This document shows positions 1-8,221 of a stretch of DNA of 64,000 nt, one piece after another. The stretch is taken from assembly GCA_963675035.1 (NCBI GenBank), contig OY776113.1, positions 33,118,623 through 33,182,622 on the forward strand. The letters are read 5' to 3'. The notes beneath the pieces were generated by a model, which was given only the letters and a program-made list of their open reading frames with translations, did not search any database and was not told the DNA's origin. Position numbers and translations under genes: made by a program. Every line of letters starts with the position of its first letter. Positions within the stretch are counted from its first letter, which is position 1. The DNA comes from Allygus modestus. Lineage: Eukaryota; Arthropoda; Insecta; Hemiptera; Cicadellidae.

Positions 1-472
1 AGTTAAAAATTAAATTTTTCTATTGTAAGCTGATTATCACCCATGTTTCCACACCACCCAGGGGGTAGGGTCTCGGCGCGTTTTTTATTAAAGTGAGTAT
101 CCCCAGTAGGCCTATTCCCACTGTTTTTAACCACTGCCCCAACCAACGCAGTGATTCGTGGCAGCTACTCCATTACAAAAATACTGCCTCCGATATATAT
201 TTTTTGTTCTCTGTTCATCCCAGTAGGCTATTTACTAAGACAGTGTCCGTTCATTTTAGCCTAGAAAATAGGCAGAGAATTTTAATTTTTAATTTTTTGT
301 TTTGTTTTTACTTTATACTTTTTTGTTGCGCCTTTAAATTCGCATTTCCCTGACAGTCGGAGGATTACAACAAACGGTTTCACGGTTTTTTAGGCCAACC
401 TCCCCACACCCCTGGACTTACAAAGGGTTTAGCCCTGCCTGCTGGGTGAGCGACTGCCGGGCCTTATTTTTA
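1..472. other. Left flank without a supported gene
   Basis: Open frames here are short, rich in Phe/Leu/Tyr and resemble no family I know. This is the downstream flank of the minus-strand gene block. No terminal inverted repeat of the virus-like element is visible, so the element either continues past the window edge or has lost this end. Confidence 0.5.
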
Positions 473-922
473 TTAGGCCTCACTCGAAAATATTTTTCGA
501 GCGTAGTACTGTGCGGACCTCAAGGCGCAAGTTTCGTTTTTATTTTTATGTATAATGCAAGCTACTGTAAAATCATCATCATCTATATACAAACTTTCAT
601 TTATTTCTATAACATTACAATGAAATGCCCGAAGGAATTGAGCCTCCTCCAGGCCTTTTGTGTGTATGGCCTCGAAGGGTTTACACAGTGAGCGTAAAAG
701 CTCTTCGCTGTAATGTACCTCACCTTCATCCCACTTAATGTGGTGAAAGTGACGAGTCAGCCAGCGGGCTGTTCTTTTCATCTTGCTATTCAAAAAATTA
801 AAACAGTAAGGAGGTCGAAATACTAGCTGAGTTCTGTAAGACTTTCCGACTACAGCAAACTCCTTTACAATAAATTTATTATTATTGTCTTTGAATCCGT
901 GGAATTCAACTACAGCTTCCAT
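473..922 (-). CDS. Small orphan protein of the virus-like element (149 aa)
   Basis: This is the most 3' gene of the minus-strand cluster. It starts at an ATG that overlaps the end of the preceding gene by 13 bases, which is the packing style of the whole cluster. The N-terminus reads MEAVVEFHGFKDNNNKFIVK, followed by a basic/aromatic segment (RTARWLTRHFHHIKW) and a C-terminal part with Cys and His residues (CIIHKNKNETCALRSAQYYA). I see no signal peptide or membrane segment. Small proteins of this general look occur beside Polinton/adintovirus genes in arthropod genomes, but I cannot assign a biochemical role. A degenerate RNase-H-like or exonuclease fold is only a guess. The frame is uninterrupted. 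Confidence 0.55.
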   Translation of the reverse strand: MEAVVEFHGFKDNNNKFIVKEFAVVGKSYRTQLVFRPPYCFNFLNSKMKRTARWLTRHFHHIKWDEGEVHYSEELLRSLCKPFEAIHTKGLEEAQFLRAFHCNVIEINESLYIDDDDFTVACIIHKNKNETCALRSAQYYARKIFSSEA

Positions 923-1482
923 AGTGAGACTTCGCTAAAAAGACGGTCAGCTACTTGAGATGGCAGTTGATCAGTACGGGTTTCAGCGCCCGATAAAACT
1001 TGACCAATAAAAACTTTAATAATATCCTCCAAGTAAAACAATTCCAATAGAGAGCGGCCAATTAAAGGAATATTAATTACAAGCTGATTCCACTCGTTTC
1101 GATTGAGACTGAGCGTGTGTTCACCATCAGAGATACGAGCGTACTGTTGACCAAAGATACTGTTAACTTTAATTTCTGCCCCCGTATCGGTATTTACAAA
1201 ACATTGATGCTTGCCTTCGAAAGCTAAAGTAATTTCATTGAAACGGTCACAGAGCTGACAGTAAGAATCGTAAGACCAAAACACAACACCTTTCCTCCCC
1301 TTAATTAATACTCCGAGGCTGTTGTCCCTGTTTTTAAAAATACCCGATACTACGCACTTGGTGAGCTCAGGGTCCAAGAAGTGAACTGACTTTAGAAAAA
1401 CTCCGGTCATTAAATTTATAGGCTCTGTACCCTTAGGGATGGGTATAGCTCCCATACTTACCTCCGTCTCGGCTGATGTCAT
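910..1482 (-). CDS. Unassigned element protein, possibly PC4-like ssDNA-binding
   Basis: The open frame extends 5' to a GTG at 1512, but the first ATG is at 1482, giving about 190 residues; that start is preferred. The central part contains alternating beta-type segments (GVVFWSYDSYCQLCDRF, then AEIKVNSIFGQQYARI), followed by HTLSLNRNEWNQLVINIPLI. That last pattern resembles the end of the PC4/p15 transcriptional-coactivator fold, where a beta sheet leads into a helix starting with an L-S-L-x-x-x-E-W-x-x-L motif. If correct, it would bind single-stranded DNA during replication or late transcription. The match is by eye and weak. Its 3' end overlaps the next gene by 13 bases. Confidence 0.5.
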   Translation of the reverse strand: MTSAETEVSMGAIPIPKGTEPINLMTGVFLKSVHFLDPELTKCVVSGIFKNRDNSLGVLIKGRKGVVFWSYDSYCQLCDRFNEITLAFEGKHQCFVNTDTGAEIKVNSIFGQQYARISDGEHTLSLNRNEWNQLVINIPLIGRSLLELFYLEDIIKVFIGQVLSGAETRTDQLPSQVADRLFSEVSLWKL

Positions 1483-1527
1483 CTCTGTTACTGATGCTCC
1501 GTTAATAAACACCCATCCTCATATACC

Positions 1528-1755
1528 CTATCCCCAATCTCCGTTCCCCTCCCCCTCCTCCTCAGAATCTGAAGAGGATTCTTCACATCCACTGTTGTCA
1601 AAATCTGTACGCCATTTTACTATAATGCTATCGATCCCCGGCATTAATTTAAACTCCTTTTCAACACTAGCAAACTTGTAACTGTCTACGTAATCTGTTT
1701 TCATCAATACTTTTTTGTAGTAATATTCAATTTTTACCCAACCGTAGTAACCCAT
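1528..1755 (-). CDS. Small acidic-tailed protein A (75 aa)
   Basis: This short frame starts with MGYYGWVKIEYYYKK and ends in an acidic Ser/Glu/Asp/Gly tail (SSSDSEEEGEGNGDW). It is paralogous to the next gene upstream: both have an N-terminal M-G-x-W-V-x-I-x-x-Y core, a central D-x-Y-K motif, a hydrophobic I/V-I/V-V-K strand and an acidic C-terminus. The DNA just before the two start codons is also nearly the same (GAGTAAACATGG), pointing to gene duplication. The function is unknown. An acidic tail could suit a DNA mimic, a chaperone or a scaffold, but that is speculation. Confidence 0.5.
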   Translation of the reverse strand: MGYYGWVKIEYYYKKVLMKTDYVDSYKFASVEKEFKLMPGIDSIIVKWRTDFDNSGCEESSSDSEEEGEGNGDWG

Positions 1756-1795
1756 GTTTACTCACCGAGTGTTAACCTCAGACTAACAAAATCTA

Positions 1796-1996
1796 TTAAC
1801 CCACAACATCAAAACCCTCCCCATCCTCATCACTGCTAAAGTCTCCGTCGTCTCTGAGTTTAACAACTACGGTGGTGGTACCCTCAGGAATATCAGATAT
1901 TTCCTTCTCACAGTATATCTTGTAACAATCCAATTTTGCTGTACCTATTAAAACATTATCGGCGTTATAAAACTGAATAATAACCCACTCGCCCAT
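1796..1996 (-). CDS. Small acidic-tailed protein B (66 aa)
   Basis: A paralogue of the neighbouring 75-aa gene. It begins MGEWVIIQFYNADNVLIGTA, has a middle LDCYKIYCEKEISDIPEG, a beta-type TTTVVVKL strand and the acidic end FSSDEDGEGFDVV. The two genes lie 40 bases apart and share the sequence around the start codon. The polymerase-linked small protein at 26,221-26,655 also opens with a W-I-F-L-N-L-F strand and may be a distant relative, but that similarity is weak. No family was recognised. Confidence 0.5.
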   Translation of the reverse strand: MGEWVIIQFYNADNVLIGTAKLDCYKIYCEKEISDIPEGTTTVVVKLRDDGDFSSDEDGEGFDVVG

Positions 1997-2066
1997 GTTT
2001 ACTCGCTGAGTGCTAGCAAGAGAATAAACCTCTGAAAATTATATGTATATTTTACCCCAACTCCAA

Positions 2067-2089
2067 GGGGTGAACGTTTCGTTCCCCCC
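2067..2089. repeat. Short GC hairpin with GAACGAAACGTTC core
   Basis: A run of G, then GAACG, a 3-base loop, CGTTC and a run of C gives a nine-pair stem with one mismatch. It lies in the gap after the capsid-linked small gene and before the acidic-tailed genes. Closely similar hairpins recur at 10,307-10,327, 11,585-11,607, 26,796-26,816 and 36,610-36,630, always inside the virus-like blocks. It could be an RNA processing or termination signal or a protein-binding site; the sequence alone does not decide. Confidence 0.6.
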
Positions 2090-2127
2090 TTTGATAACAC
2101 TACACCGGAAGTAGTTCAACCCAATTA

Positions 2128-2322
2128 TTATGATTCTAAGTGTTGGACCCTCCGGGCTCCAATTACATTGGAGATTTGCTCTTCTGTTGATTTGATACGT
2201 CTCAAAAACCTGGCCCTATCCCTTGCTAACTGTTTCCAATCTGATTTTCTATCTTCAGCGGGCAAACTGTATATATTTGTAACTACCGGGCTGGAGAAAC
2301 TAACTCGATATTTTCCTGACAT
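2128..2322 (-). CDS. Small basic protein following the capsid gene (64 aa)
   Basis: It starts at an ATG inside the end of the major capsid gene (23-base overlap, different frame). It has a short beta-type start (MSGKYRVSFSSPVVTNIYSL) and a basic, probably helical part (KQLARDRARFLRRIKSTEEQ). The location and charge would fit a small virion or core protein, but no family was recognised. The overlap with the capsid gene and the lack of stops favour a real gene; its short length keeps this uncertain. Confidence 0.45.
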   Translation of the reverse strand: MSGKYRVSFSSPVVTNIYSLPAEDRKSDWKQLARDRARFLRRIKSTEEQISNVIGARRVQHLES

Positions 2323-3487
2323 CTCCCGTGATCGGTGTGTATGTGTAGTGACAGTCGTGAATTATGAGACAGTATGCCCAAGTATTAGCTGGGATTGCTG
2401 TTTTAGTTTGAATCTCAAGCCTTACATCTACTGGACCGGTCTTAATAGTATCGTCCTGCTTTGAACAGTCAATTACATACAGAGGGCATTTTGTTTTAAA
2501 ATCATCAAAGTTTAATATCGGTGAGCCGATTCTGCCGTAATGCGAGTTTTGAAAGTTCTTATACATATCATAGAACAAGGTGGTGTTCCCACGAAGGTTA
2601 TCGTACGGATAGAAACTAGAGTTTAAATACAGTTTAACATCGAGAAGGTCACAGGTGTCGAACCGTGACATATCCTTTGTTAAGTCATTCTTTCTGCCTG
2701 TCTGGAAGGCCAGAACAACATACCAGGGTTTTTCTGTTTTGTTAGATGTTTTAAGTGTCCAAGATAATGTGTCTGTACTAGGGAGGTTCGGGTATTCAAT
2801 CATTTCCCACTGACGGAAAGGAAGATGTATTGCGGGGTATTTTTCAATAAAGTTGTATAATTTTAGTTTTTCAGTGTTGTTTACTGTAACGTGAGGTACT
2901 CGCCAGTAGATTTTGTCAATTGTTAATGTTAAAGTCCCAGCAGCTATTTTTACAGCGTTACTATCCGTACCCGAACGTAATAGTATCAGTTCCTGTTTAA
3001 AATTTACCAACACCCGCCTGTAGTCTTCAGCGAATCCTAGCAAGAGTTTTAGTGGTAGCGAATATACAAAATCTGTAACTTTTTCAGTACTACCAGGGCC
3101 AAGCCAGCAAGCGACCTTTAGAGAATTTTTCTCTTCGTCCCGAATTGAAAGAATATTTTTTAAAGTAGCACTAATACCGACATTTTTCGTTCTGTCAATT
3201 TCCTTGCCACAAATCTCGTAGCGGATTTCTTCAAACAAGAAAGCCATAGCATTATTAATAAAGGAAACATCCTGAGGAGTCCCGTCTGCTTTTGTAGCGT
3301 TGGTCTTGCCGTGAATCACGATAAAGCTTTCAAAAGGGGCAGTTATTATATCCTGCTGTAATAATGGTATTCTTATTTCATCATTATTGTTATAAGTAGT
3401 GGACACGTATGGTTGATGTGTGTGAAACTCCATCCCTGTTATTAAGTCATCATACTCAGCGTGGCTGTCTATCGCCAATAGCGCCAT
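2300..3487 (-). CDS. Major capsid protein, double-jelly-roll-like
   Basis: This 395-residue uninterrupted protein begins MALLAIDSHAEYDDLITGME. It is rich in beta-type segments and has the layout of the small double-jelly-roll-like proteins that accompany arthropod Polinton/adintovirus elements. Supporting stretches are the N-terminal RIPLLQQDIITAPFESFIVI strand pair, a central TLTLTIDKIYWRVPHVTV, the KPWYVVLAFQTGRKNDLTKD segment after the second barrel starts, and a C-terminal VDVRLEIQTKTAIP strand. It would form the capsomers of an icosahedral shell. It is shorter than classical Polinton capsid proteins (about 600 residues) but similar to other arthropod family members as I recall them. The neighbouring penton-like, protease and ATPase genes support the assignment. 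Confidence 0.75.
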   Translation of the reverse strand: MALLAIDSHAEYDDLITGMEFHTHQPYVSTTYNNNDEIRIPLLQQDIITAPFESFIVIHGKTNATKADGTPQDVSFINNAMAFLFEEIRYEICGKEIDRTKNVGISATLKNILSIRDEEKNSLKVACWLGPGSTEKVTDFVYSLPLKLLLGFAEDYRRVLVNFKQELILLRSGTDSNAVKIAAGTLTLTIDKIYWRVPHVTVNNTEKLKLYNFIEKYPAIHLPFRQWEMIEYPNLPSTDTLSWTLKTSNKTEKPWYVVLAFQTGRKNDLTKDMSRFDTCDLLDVKLYLNSSFYPYDNLRGNTTLFYDMYKNFQNSHYGRIGSPILNFDDFKTKCPLYVIDCSKQDDTIKTGPVDVRLEIQTKTAIPANTWAYCLIIHDCHYTYTPITGDVRKISS

Positions 3488-3747
3488 TCTGTATTACCTT
3501 AAAACCGAGAGAGCGAAGAAACGTTATATTTTTACAAGTTAACACCTTGGCTTTCTGAACACTACTGACTTGTTGCCCTAATGGTATATGCCTAAATAGT
3601 AGCCCCATTACTGTGCCTGAGATGTAGTCTCACCGAGATCCTTTCTCCGCGAAAGTTAACAAGATTATCGTTTTGGTCTTTTAGAGACACTGTCAAGTTG
3701 TTGATCCTTTGACTGATCACCGGTAAATAAATGACATTCCTCGGTAA
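3488..3747. other. Gap between capsid and penton-like genes
   Basis: No open frame of note on either strand. As the longest gap inside the structural gene run, it is a reasonable place for the promoter and upstream transcript end of the capsid gene, but I see no clear TATA box or repeat. Confidence 0.35.
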
Positions 3748-4278
3748 TTATATTATTTTATAGCCCGGTGGTTCAGCCGGGTAGAACTCGTGTATGACAT
3801 GGCCCTCAACCCCGTTCAAGTATGACCCGCGTGTGACATTACATTCCACCCTTATAGAGTTAACTTTTATTATATCTACAGACAGTTCAGATACATGATC
3901 ATTTTTGGCCCCGTATATTTGTTTTTTGTAGCCCAAGAGTGTTCCCAATGAATGTTCTTTAGTAAAGTCAATTTTTTCAGAACAACATATCGTAGCTTTC
4001 AAAGTGTTATTATTAGGTTTCAAAGTAAATTGTACTTCTTTTGGCAATTGCGATTGTATATATTTTTCAATGTCCTCAATTTCGTAAGAGCCTTCAGGGA
4101 TTGTAATACTTTTATCATCACCGTAGTAAAACGTATCATTTATCTCTTTTTCAATGTTCGGTATAGAGTTATAAGTGGTCAGTTCAATTAAACCAAGTTC
4201 CCATGTACCCTTGCTAACATCAATTGGAAATGCTAACTCATGGGATAGAACACTAGTTACCCCTGTTAGACATAACAT
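3748..4278 (-). CDS. Penton-like minor capsid protein (176 aa)
   Basis: The N-terminus contains SVLSHELAFPIDVSKGTWEL followed by GLIELTTYNSIPNI. That is the typical opening of single-jelly-roll penton or minor capsid proteins in Polintons and adintoviruses: a short tail, an S-x-x-L-S-H-E-F-like motif, then the first strands ending in a T-Y-N-S-I-P-N-I turn. A second recognisable element is ITIPEGSYEIEDIEKYIQSQ, a strand-helix pair. It would occupy capsid vertices. The frame is intact. Its start codon lies 26 bases inside the end of the protease gene. The assignment rests on pattern memory and gene order. Confidence 0.65.
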   Translation of the reverse strand: MLCLTGVTSVLSHELAFPIDVSKGTWELGLIELTTYNSIPNIEKEINDTFYYGDDKSITIPEGSYEIEDIEKYIQSQLPKEVQFTLKPNNNTLKATICCSEKIDFTKEHSLGTLLGYKKQIYGAKNDHVSELSVDIIKVNSIRVECNVTRGSYLNGVEGHVIHEFYPAEPPGYKII

Positions 4279-5146
4279 TACTACAGAGATACTTTAAATA
4301 CAAATGTCCACAAACAACTGAGTCAAAATTCTGTTGTCTCTCGTAGTTATAGTACATCTCACATTCACCCAAGTACTTAGAAATTTCCGGTGGTGGTCTT
4401 AGGTTTCCAAAACTGTCATAATAATAGACCTTTTTATCAATCTTCCTGTAACATACCCAGTGCGTGCCTGGACCGGTTGTACTGTCCAAGTTTACTATAG
4501 CAGATTCGTACTTTCTCGCGCGTTGTGGTAGTCCGTCTCTCATGTAAACTCCTCTAAAGTTTGGAATTTTTAACAACTTTGCATATTTAATCAAATCGTA
4601 ATTTGTAAGCGGCTTTATCGGTATCGAGATGCTTTTTTTCTTCTTACATATGCCCTTTTTCTTTCTTCTGCCTGCGCCCGCCTTTGTACCTGAACCTTCC
4701 TTTCTATAGGGTCTAAGATACAATCCTTTACCTTTTGGAGGCGGGCGTTTCTTCTTACGACCTCCCCCCAATTTTGTTTTTGCTTTCATGGCTGTTGTGA
4801 CTGCCCAAGCGGCGGCTTTCTCACCAACACTGGCGTTACCGGACTTGAATCTTTGCCAAGCGCGTTCCGCCAACTCCTTGTCCGCTTGCCTTCGTCGCTC
4901 GTTGTCGGAATACCGCGAGTATGCTATGTCGTGGGCCTTACAGGCCGCGTCGAGCCCGTTTATTCCTTTGTCACCTCTAGCCAATCTCTCTTTTAACCTC
5001 GTGCCAGGTCCGCAGTACTGATAACCAGGGAGATGTAATTCAACAGGTAGTAAGTCTATAGCTTTGTTGAGAACCGAAGAAACAATACCTCCGCCTCGCA
5101 CAACCGCTATCTTACGTCTGAGAGTTTTCCTTCTTGTGTTAGCCAT
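4253..5146 (-). CDS. Phospholipase A2-adenain protease fusion protein
   Basis: Two enzyme-like domains lie in one intact 297-residue frame. Residues about 35-100 are a parvovirus-VP1-type phospholipase A2 domain: a Ca-binding loop YCGPGT at 44-49 and a catalytic LDAACKAHDIAYSRY with the His-Asp pair at 72-73. Residues about 120-180 are a very basic Lys/Arg/Gly linker with LGGG and GLYLRPYRK. Residues about 181-290 are an adenovirus-type cysteine protease: His229 in GTHWVCY, Asp244 in YYYDSFG, Gln271/272 and Cys279 in QQNFDSVVCGHL. The lipase would breach a membrane on entry and the protease would mature capsid proteins; these are family roles. All catalytic residues are present. Gly-rich sites flanking the linker could be self-cleavage sites (inference). 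Confidence 0.8.
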   Translation of the reverse strand: MANTRRKTLRRKIAVVRGGGIVSSVLNKAIDLLPVELHLPGYQYCGPGTRLKERLARGDKGINGLDAACKAHDIAYSRYSDNERRRQADKELAERAWQRFKSGNASVGEKAAAWAVTTAMKAKTKLGGGRKKKRPPPKGKGLYLRPYRKEGSGTKAGAGRRKKKGICKKKKSISIPIKPLTNYDLIKYAKLLKIPNFRGVYMRDGLPQRARKYESAIVNLDSTTGPGTHWVCYRKIDKKVYYYDSFGNLRPPPEISKYLGECEMYYNYERQQNFDSVVCGHLYLKYLCSNVMSNRGN

Positions 5147-5321
5147 TTATTGCAAGCGCTAGTATCATCCGTTGTAATGTCGTTGCACTCCAGCACATTA
5201 ATGTCAGTAATGAAGTAAACTTGCCCCTTTTATACCTAAACTGGCTCGGAGTTATCTGAGGAGATTGGGGAAAGGAACAGTATCATCAAATATCCCCGTT
5301 GGCTCAAGACGAAAATTCTCT

Positions 5322-6092
5322 TTAATTTGTTTCAAAAGAAGCTCCACTCAGTCCCTCTTCAGTCATAAAGAGATCATAAGTATCAGGCGGAAGAGGTTTG
5401 ACGTCTTCTTCTTCAGGCTCTTCACCACCTTCTAACCCGTCAGCAAACAAAACTTCCCAGTCTAAGTAATCGTTTTCACCCGGCGTGGGTAGGATGGCAG
5501 ACCTCCCAGTTTGTTTTCTGTTAATATAATTAAAGACCATGGTACCGAATTTTCTCAACCGTTTCTCGTGAAAATCTTTATGATTACTTATTAGACCTTC
5601 ACACTTCACCAGTCGGGTCTTAATACTCGTTAATTCCGATCGCAATTGGTCTAGGTTTGTGGTTAAAGGTCCAAGCTTTGATTCACAAGTGTTTTCCACA
5701 TATGTCTTTGTCACTGCATCGCTGGGGTCTTTTGGTAAAGCTAAATTATTAATTCGTTTATTGTTAGCGTCATAATTATCGTTGGAGATAGTCATACTCA
5801 GTTTTTTTAGTGTGCCCAAGTTAACTGCGTCCGAGGAATCTACAGGGTTAGCTACACTCCATAGTCTTTTGTTTTGCATATTGAACCTCTTAACGTCAGA
5901 AGGTATAGATTTATGGTCAACATAATTCTTTGTAGCAGCGTCTAGTGGTTGTACCGGTGTAGCCAATTTACATAACCGTTTATTCTGCATATCATAGTCA
6001 CCGTCCGGCGTCAAGTTAAAGCCATCGCCCTTGGGACCCTTGACGGCCTCATCTCGGGACTTTAAACTACGTCCAAACTTGTCAATCGTCAT
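5322..6092 (-). CDS. Fiber-like protein with phage-tail-type repeats
   Basis: This 256-residue intact frame has three copies of a repeat found in tailed-phage fibers (N-K-R-I/L-x-x-L-A-x-P-x-x-x-x-D-A-x-x-K-x-Y-V). They lie at about 34-59 (DMQNKRLCKLATP...DAATKNYVD), 71-97 (NMQNKRLWSVANP...DAVNLGTL) and 107-133 (YDANNKRINNLALP...DAVTKTYVEN). A probable coiled coil follows at about 136-180, then an acidic tail (GGEEPEEEDVKPLP). Such repeats form trimeric beta-helical shafts in phages, so a trimeric host-attachment or vertex spike role is inferred. Its ATG overlaps the stop of the upstream gene as ATGA. Confidence 0.65.
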   Translation of the reverse strand: MTIDKFGRSLKSRDEAVKGPKGDGFNLTPDGDYDMQNKRLCKLATPVQPLDAATKNYVDHKSIPSDVKRFNMQNKRLWSVANPVDSSDAVNLGTLKKLSMTISNDNYDANNKRINNLALPKDPSDAVTKTYVENTCESKLGPLTTNLDQLRSELTSIKTRLVKCEGLISNHKDFHEKRLRKFGTMVFNYINRKQTGRSAILPTPGENDYLDWEVLFADGLEGGEEPEEEDVKPLPPDTYDLFMTEEGLSGASFETN

Positions 6093-7042
6093 TTTAATAA
6101 TGCTTTAAACCTACTGTTACCAGCTCCTTTTATGTAACCAGCCTCCCTTAGTTCCTCCACGATACTCAGTATTTCACTGCCATGTACTCTGTTTCCAGTC
6201 TCTGTTGACATGGCTATGTGTCGTAATCTATCCACCAATTCGTTGGCGTCGTCCCAGTGTATTATATCGCGGGACTTTGCATTCTTCCACGCTAGACCCT
6301 TGCCCACTCTGGCCGGGAATAGGTCTTTTATAATTCTTCTGTACTTTAGATTGTTGTCCCTTCTAATTTGATTGTGGAATTTGTAGCCTCTCTTGTGAGC
6401 GTTGGTAGCGATAATAATACTCTTATAGGTCTTAAGATCGTCTTCATCGTATATATCCTCGTCAGGGGTTCTCTTAAATATGAGCTCATACAAACCTTCA
6501 GTAGGACTATATCTTGTGTTGTTTATTAGAATAGTTCCATCGTTGTCAAAGTCTAACACCTTATCTCCCATCATTAAAGTACTGCCTTCGTATCTAGGAC
6601 CGTAGTCATGATCAATAAATCGGACATTACCGCTAGCATCTTTTAAAAGAAGTGTCATATATCTCACTGTCATGGGGTTACTAAACTGACTTTCCATATA
6701 TTGGGACGCTGTTTCCAGTCCCGAAGGGGTCGATACAATTTGCTTTAACCCGCTGCTTTCAGGTGTTGATACACTCTGCGGAATAAATTCAGTTTCTCCT
6801 TCATCATCTGTCGTATTGTAGTCCATTGGCTCTTCTTTAAAGGTTTCGGGTTCAGTTTTTATGTCAGGGCTAACTGTGGTTGTTTTTCTAAGTTCTTGGA
6901 TAATTGGTTTATACTGTTTCTCAAGCATAATATCACTTTCCTCGGATCCTTCCTTAAACATCTTATACTTTCTCTTAATAGCATTACGTAGCTCTATGAG
7001 TCGGTTTGTCAGTTTCTGTTTACTGCTTCGCTTCATAGTCAT
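6089..7042 (-). CDS. DUF8207-like conserved element protein (317 aa)
   Basis: Residues 1-60 are basic and helical (NRLIELRNAIKRKYKMFKEG). They are followed by an acidic, Ser/Thr-rich low-complexity part (KTEPETFKEEPMDYNTTDDE). The globular part contains RYEGSTLMMGDKVLDFDNDG, TRYSPTEGLYELIFKRTP and YKSIIIATNAHKRGYKFH. I recognise this as the uncharacterised domain (DUF8207-like) that recurs next to capsid genes in arthropod virus-like elements. A helical C-terminus ends in a basic FKALLK. The frame is intact, and the ATGA overlap with the fiber-like gene suggests coordinated expression. A structural or core role is plausible but unproven. Confidence 0.6.
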   Translation of the reverse strand: MTMKRSSKQKLTNRLIELRNAIKRKYKMFKEGSEESDIMLEKQYKPIIQELRKTTTVSPDIKTEPETFKEEPMDYNTTDDEGETEFIPQSVSTPESSGLKQIVSTPSGLETASQYMESQFSNPMTVRYMTLLLKDASGNVRFIDHDYGPRYEGSTLMMGDKVLDFDNDGTILINNTRYSPTEGLYELIFKRTPDEDIYDEDDLKTYKSIIIATNAHKRGYKFHNQIRRDNNLKYRRIIKDLFPARVGKGLAWKNAKSRDIIHWDDANELVDRLRHIAMSTETGNRVHGSEILSIVEELREAGYIKGAGNSRFKALLK

Positions 7043-7073
7043 AAATGGTATATTTCAATCAGCGCATCTAGAT

Positions 7074-8221
7074 TTAAGGCAATTCGACTTGTCTAAAAAA
7101 CAGGGCACGCCTCTTATGCCTCCGTATGTACTCGATAATATCCAAAAGTGAAATACCAGCGCTAAAGTCCATACCTCTGTAGTACCTCTGTTCTCTAGCA
7201 TTGAACCTGGGGATCACATAACGTCCGGTAAAACTCCTGAATACAAAAGTACGTTTCCACCCGTCTCTCCATTCAGGTATTTCTGCCACGGTGTATTTAT
7301 CACTTTCAATTGTTTTTTGCATGAATCTCTTGAGTAGCTCCATAGGTCTAGGTTCGTTGAGGTGTTGCAGTAAATAAGAATTTAAAAGCCAGAATTCATC
7401 AGGATTAGCCCCTGTAAACGCTTTCCATTGGTCAAATAGTACTCTGTTACACTGTACACACCGTTTTTTAGACTTATACCGAATCTCTCGCACTGTAACG
7501 GGAGTGTGGGCAAGACCAGTTTGAGAAACCCTGTAGTATACAATCCCTGGCACAAATTATTAACACCGTTATAAGGTTTATTTCTACTTCCCACTGGTAT
7601 ACTGTCAGGAACTTTTGCGTATCCAACGTTATAACTAATATCGATGTGACATTTTAACCTTAAAGCTCTTTTATAGACTGTCATCGGTGATCTTATAGGA
7701 ATACTGCGTTCTGTCAGGAGTATACATAGTTTAGCGAAGGGAATCTTACATCCGTATTGCAGCATTTCATTACAGATTTGTGTAAAATTAACACTGCCAT
7801 GAAGGTTACGTAAAGGCAATACTTTACGAAAAAATTCGGGGAACGGCCTGAATCTAGATATCATGTTTTGAGGGTCTCGCACGGTACAGTTGTACATATC
7901 TTCGTGGTATATTACAAGTTCCAACGGTACGTTTTTTTCTTCACACTTGTTCATAAAACTAAGCCATGTATCACGGTTATAAGTTCTATCACTCGCTGAA
8001 ATCATTAGCAGAATTACTGGTGGTATCACAGCGGATCTTTTTAGTTTTTTATGTCTCCAGCATCTTTTGCTATATTCATATCCATGAGGGTCTTTCTTAC
8101 TGCAGTAGTTTCCACAAAATTTCTTCTTGTCTTTGTAATAAAAAGAACACAGGTTTAACTTGACAATACGCTGTCTTGTGTTGAAGCCTCTTAAATCGTT
8201 GTACGTATAGATGCGCACCAT
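7074..8221 (-). pseudogene. Glycosyltransferase family 14-like gene, frameshifted
   Basis: The 5' frame (8221 to about 7560) has a Cys-rich start (YYKDKKKFCGNYCSKKDPHG). It is followed by a core-2/I-branching-like stretch: VILLMISASDRTYNRDTWLS, then LELVIYHEDMYNC, and FAKLCILLTERSIPIRSPMT, which parallels the F-x-L-L-S-E-x-C-x-P-I motif of the family. The coding signal then moves to another frame, which runs from 7553 to 7074 (RCVQCNRVLFDQWKAFTG, GANPDEFWLLNSYLL). The first frame continues as unconvincing sequence to a stop at 7382. The break lies near 7554-7560. The start codon overlaps the ATPase stop (TAATG). If functional before decay, it would transfer sugar to a virion or host protein. 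Family assignment is moderate. Confidence 0.5.
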
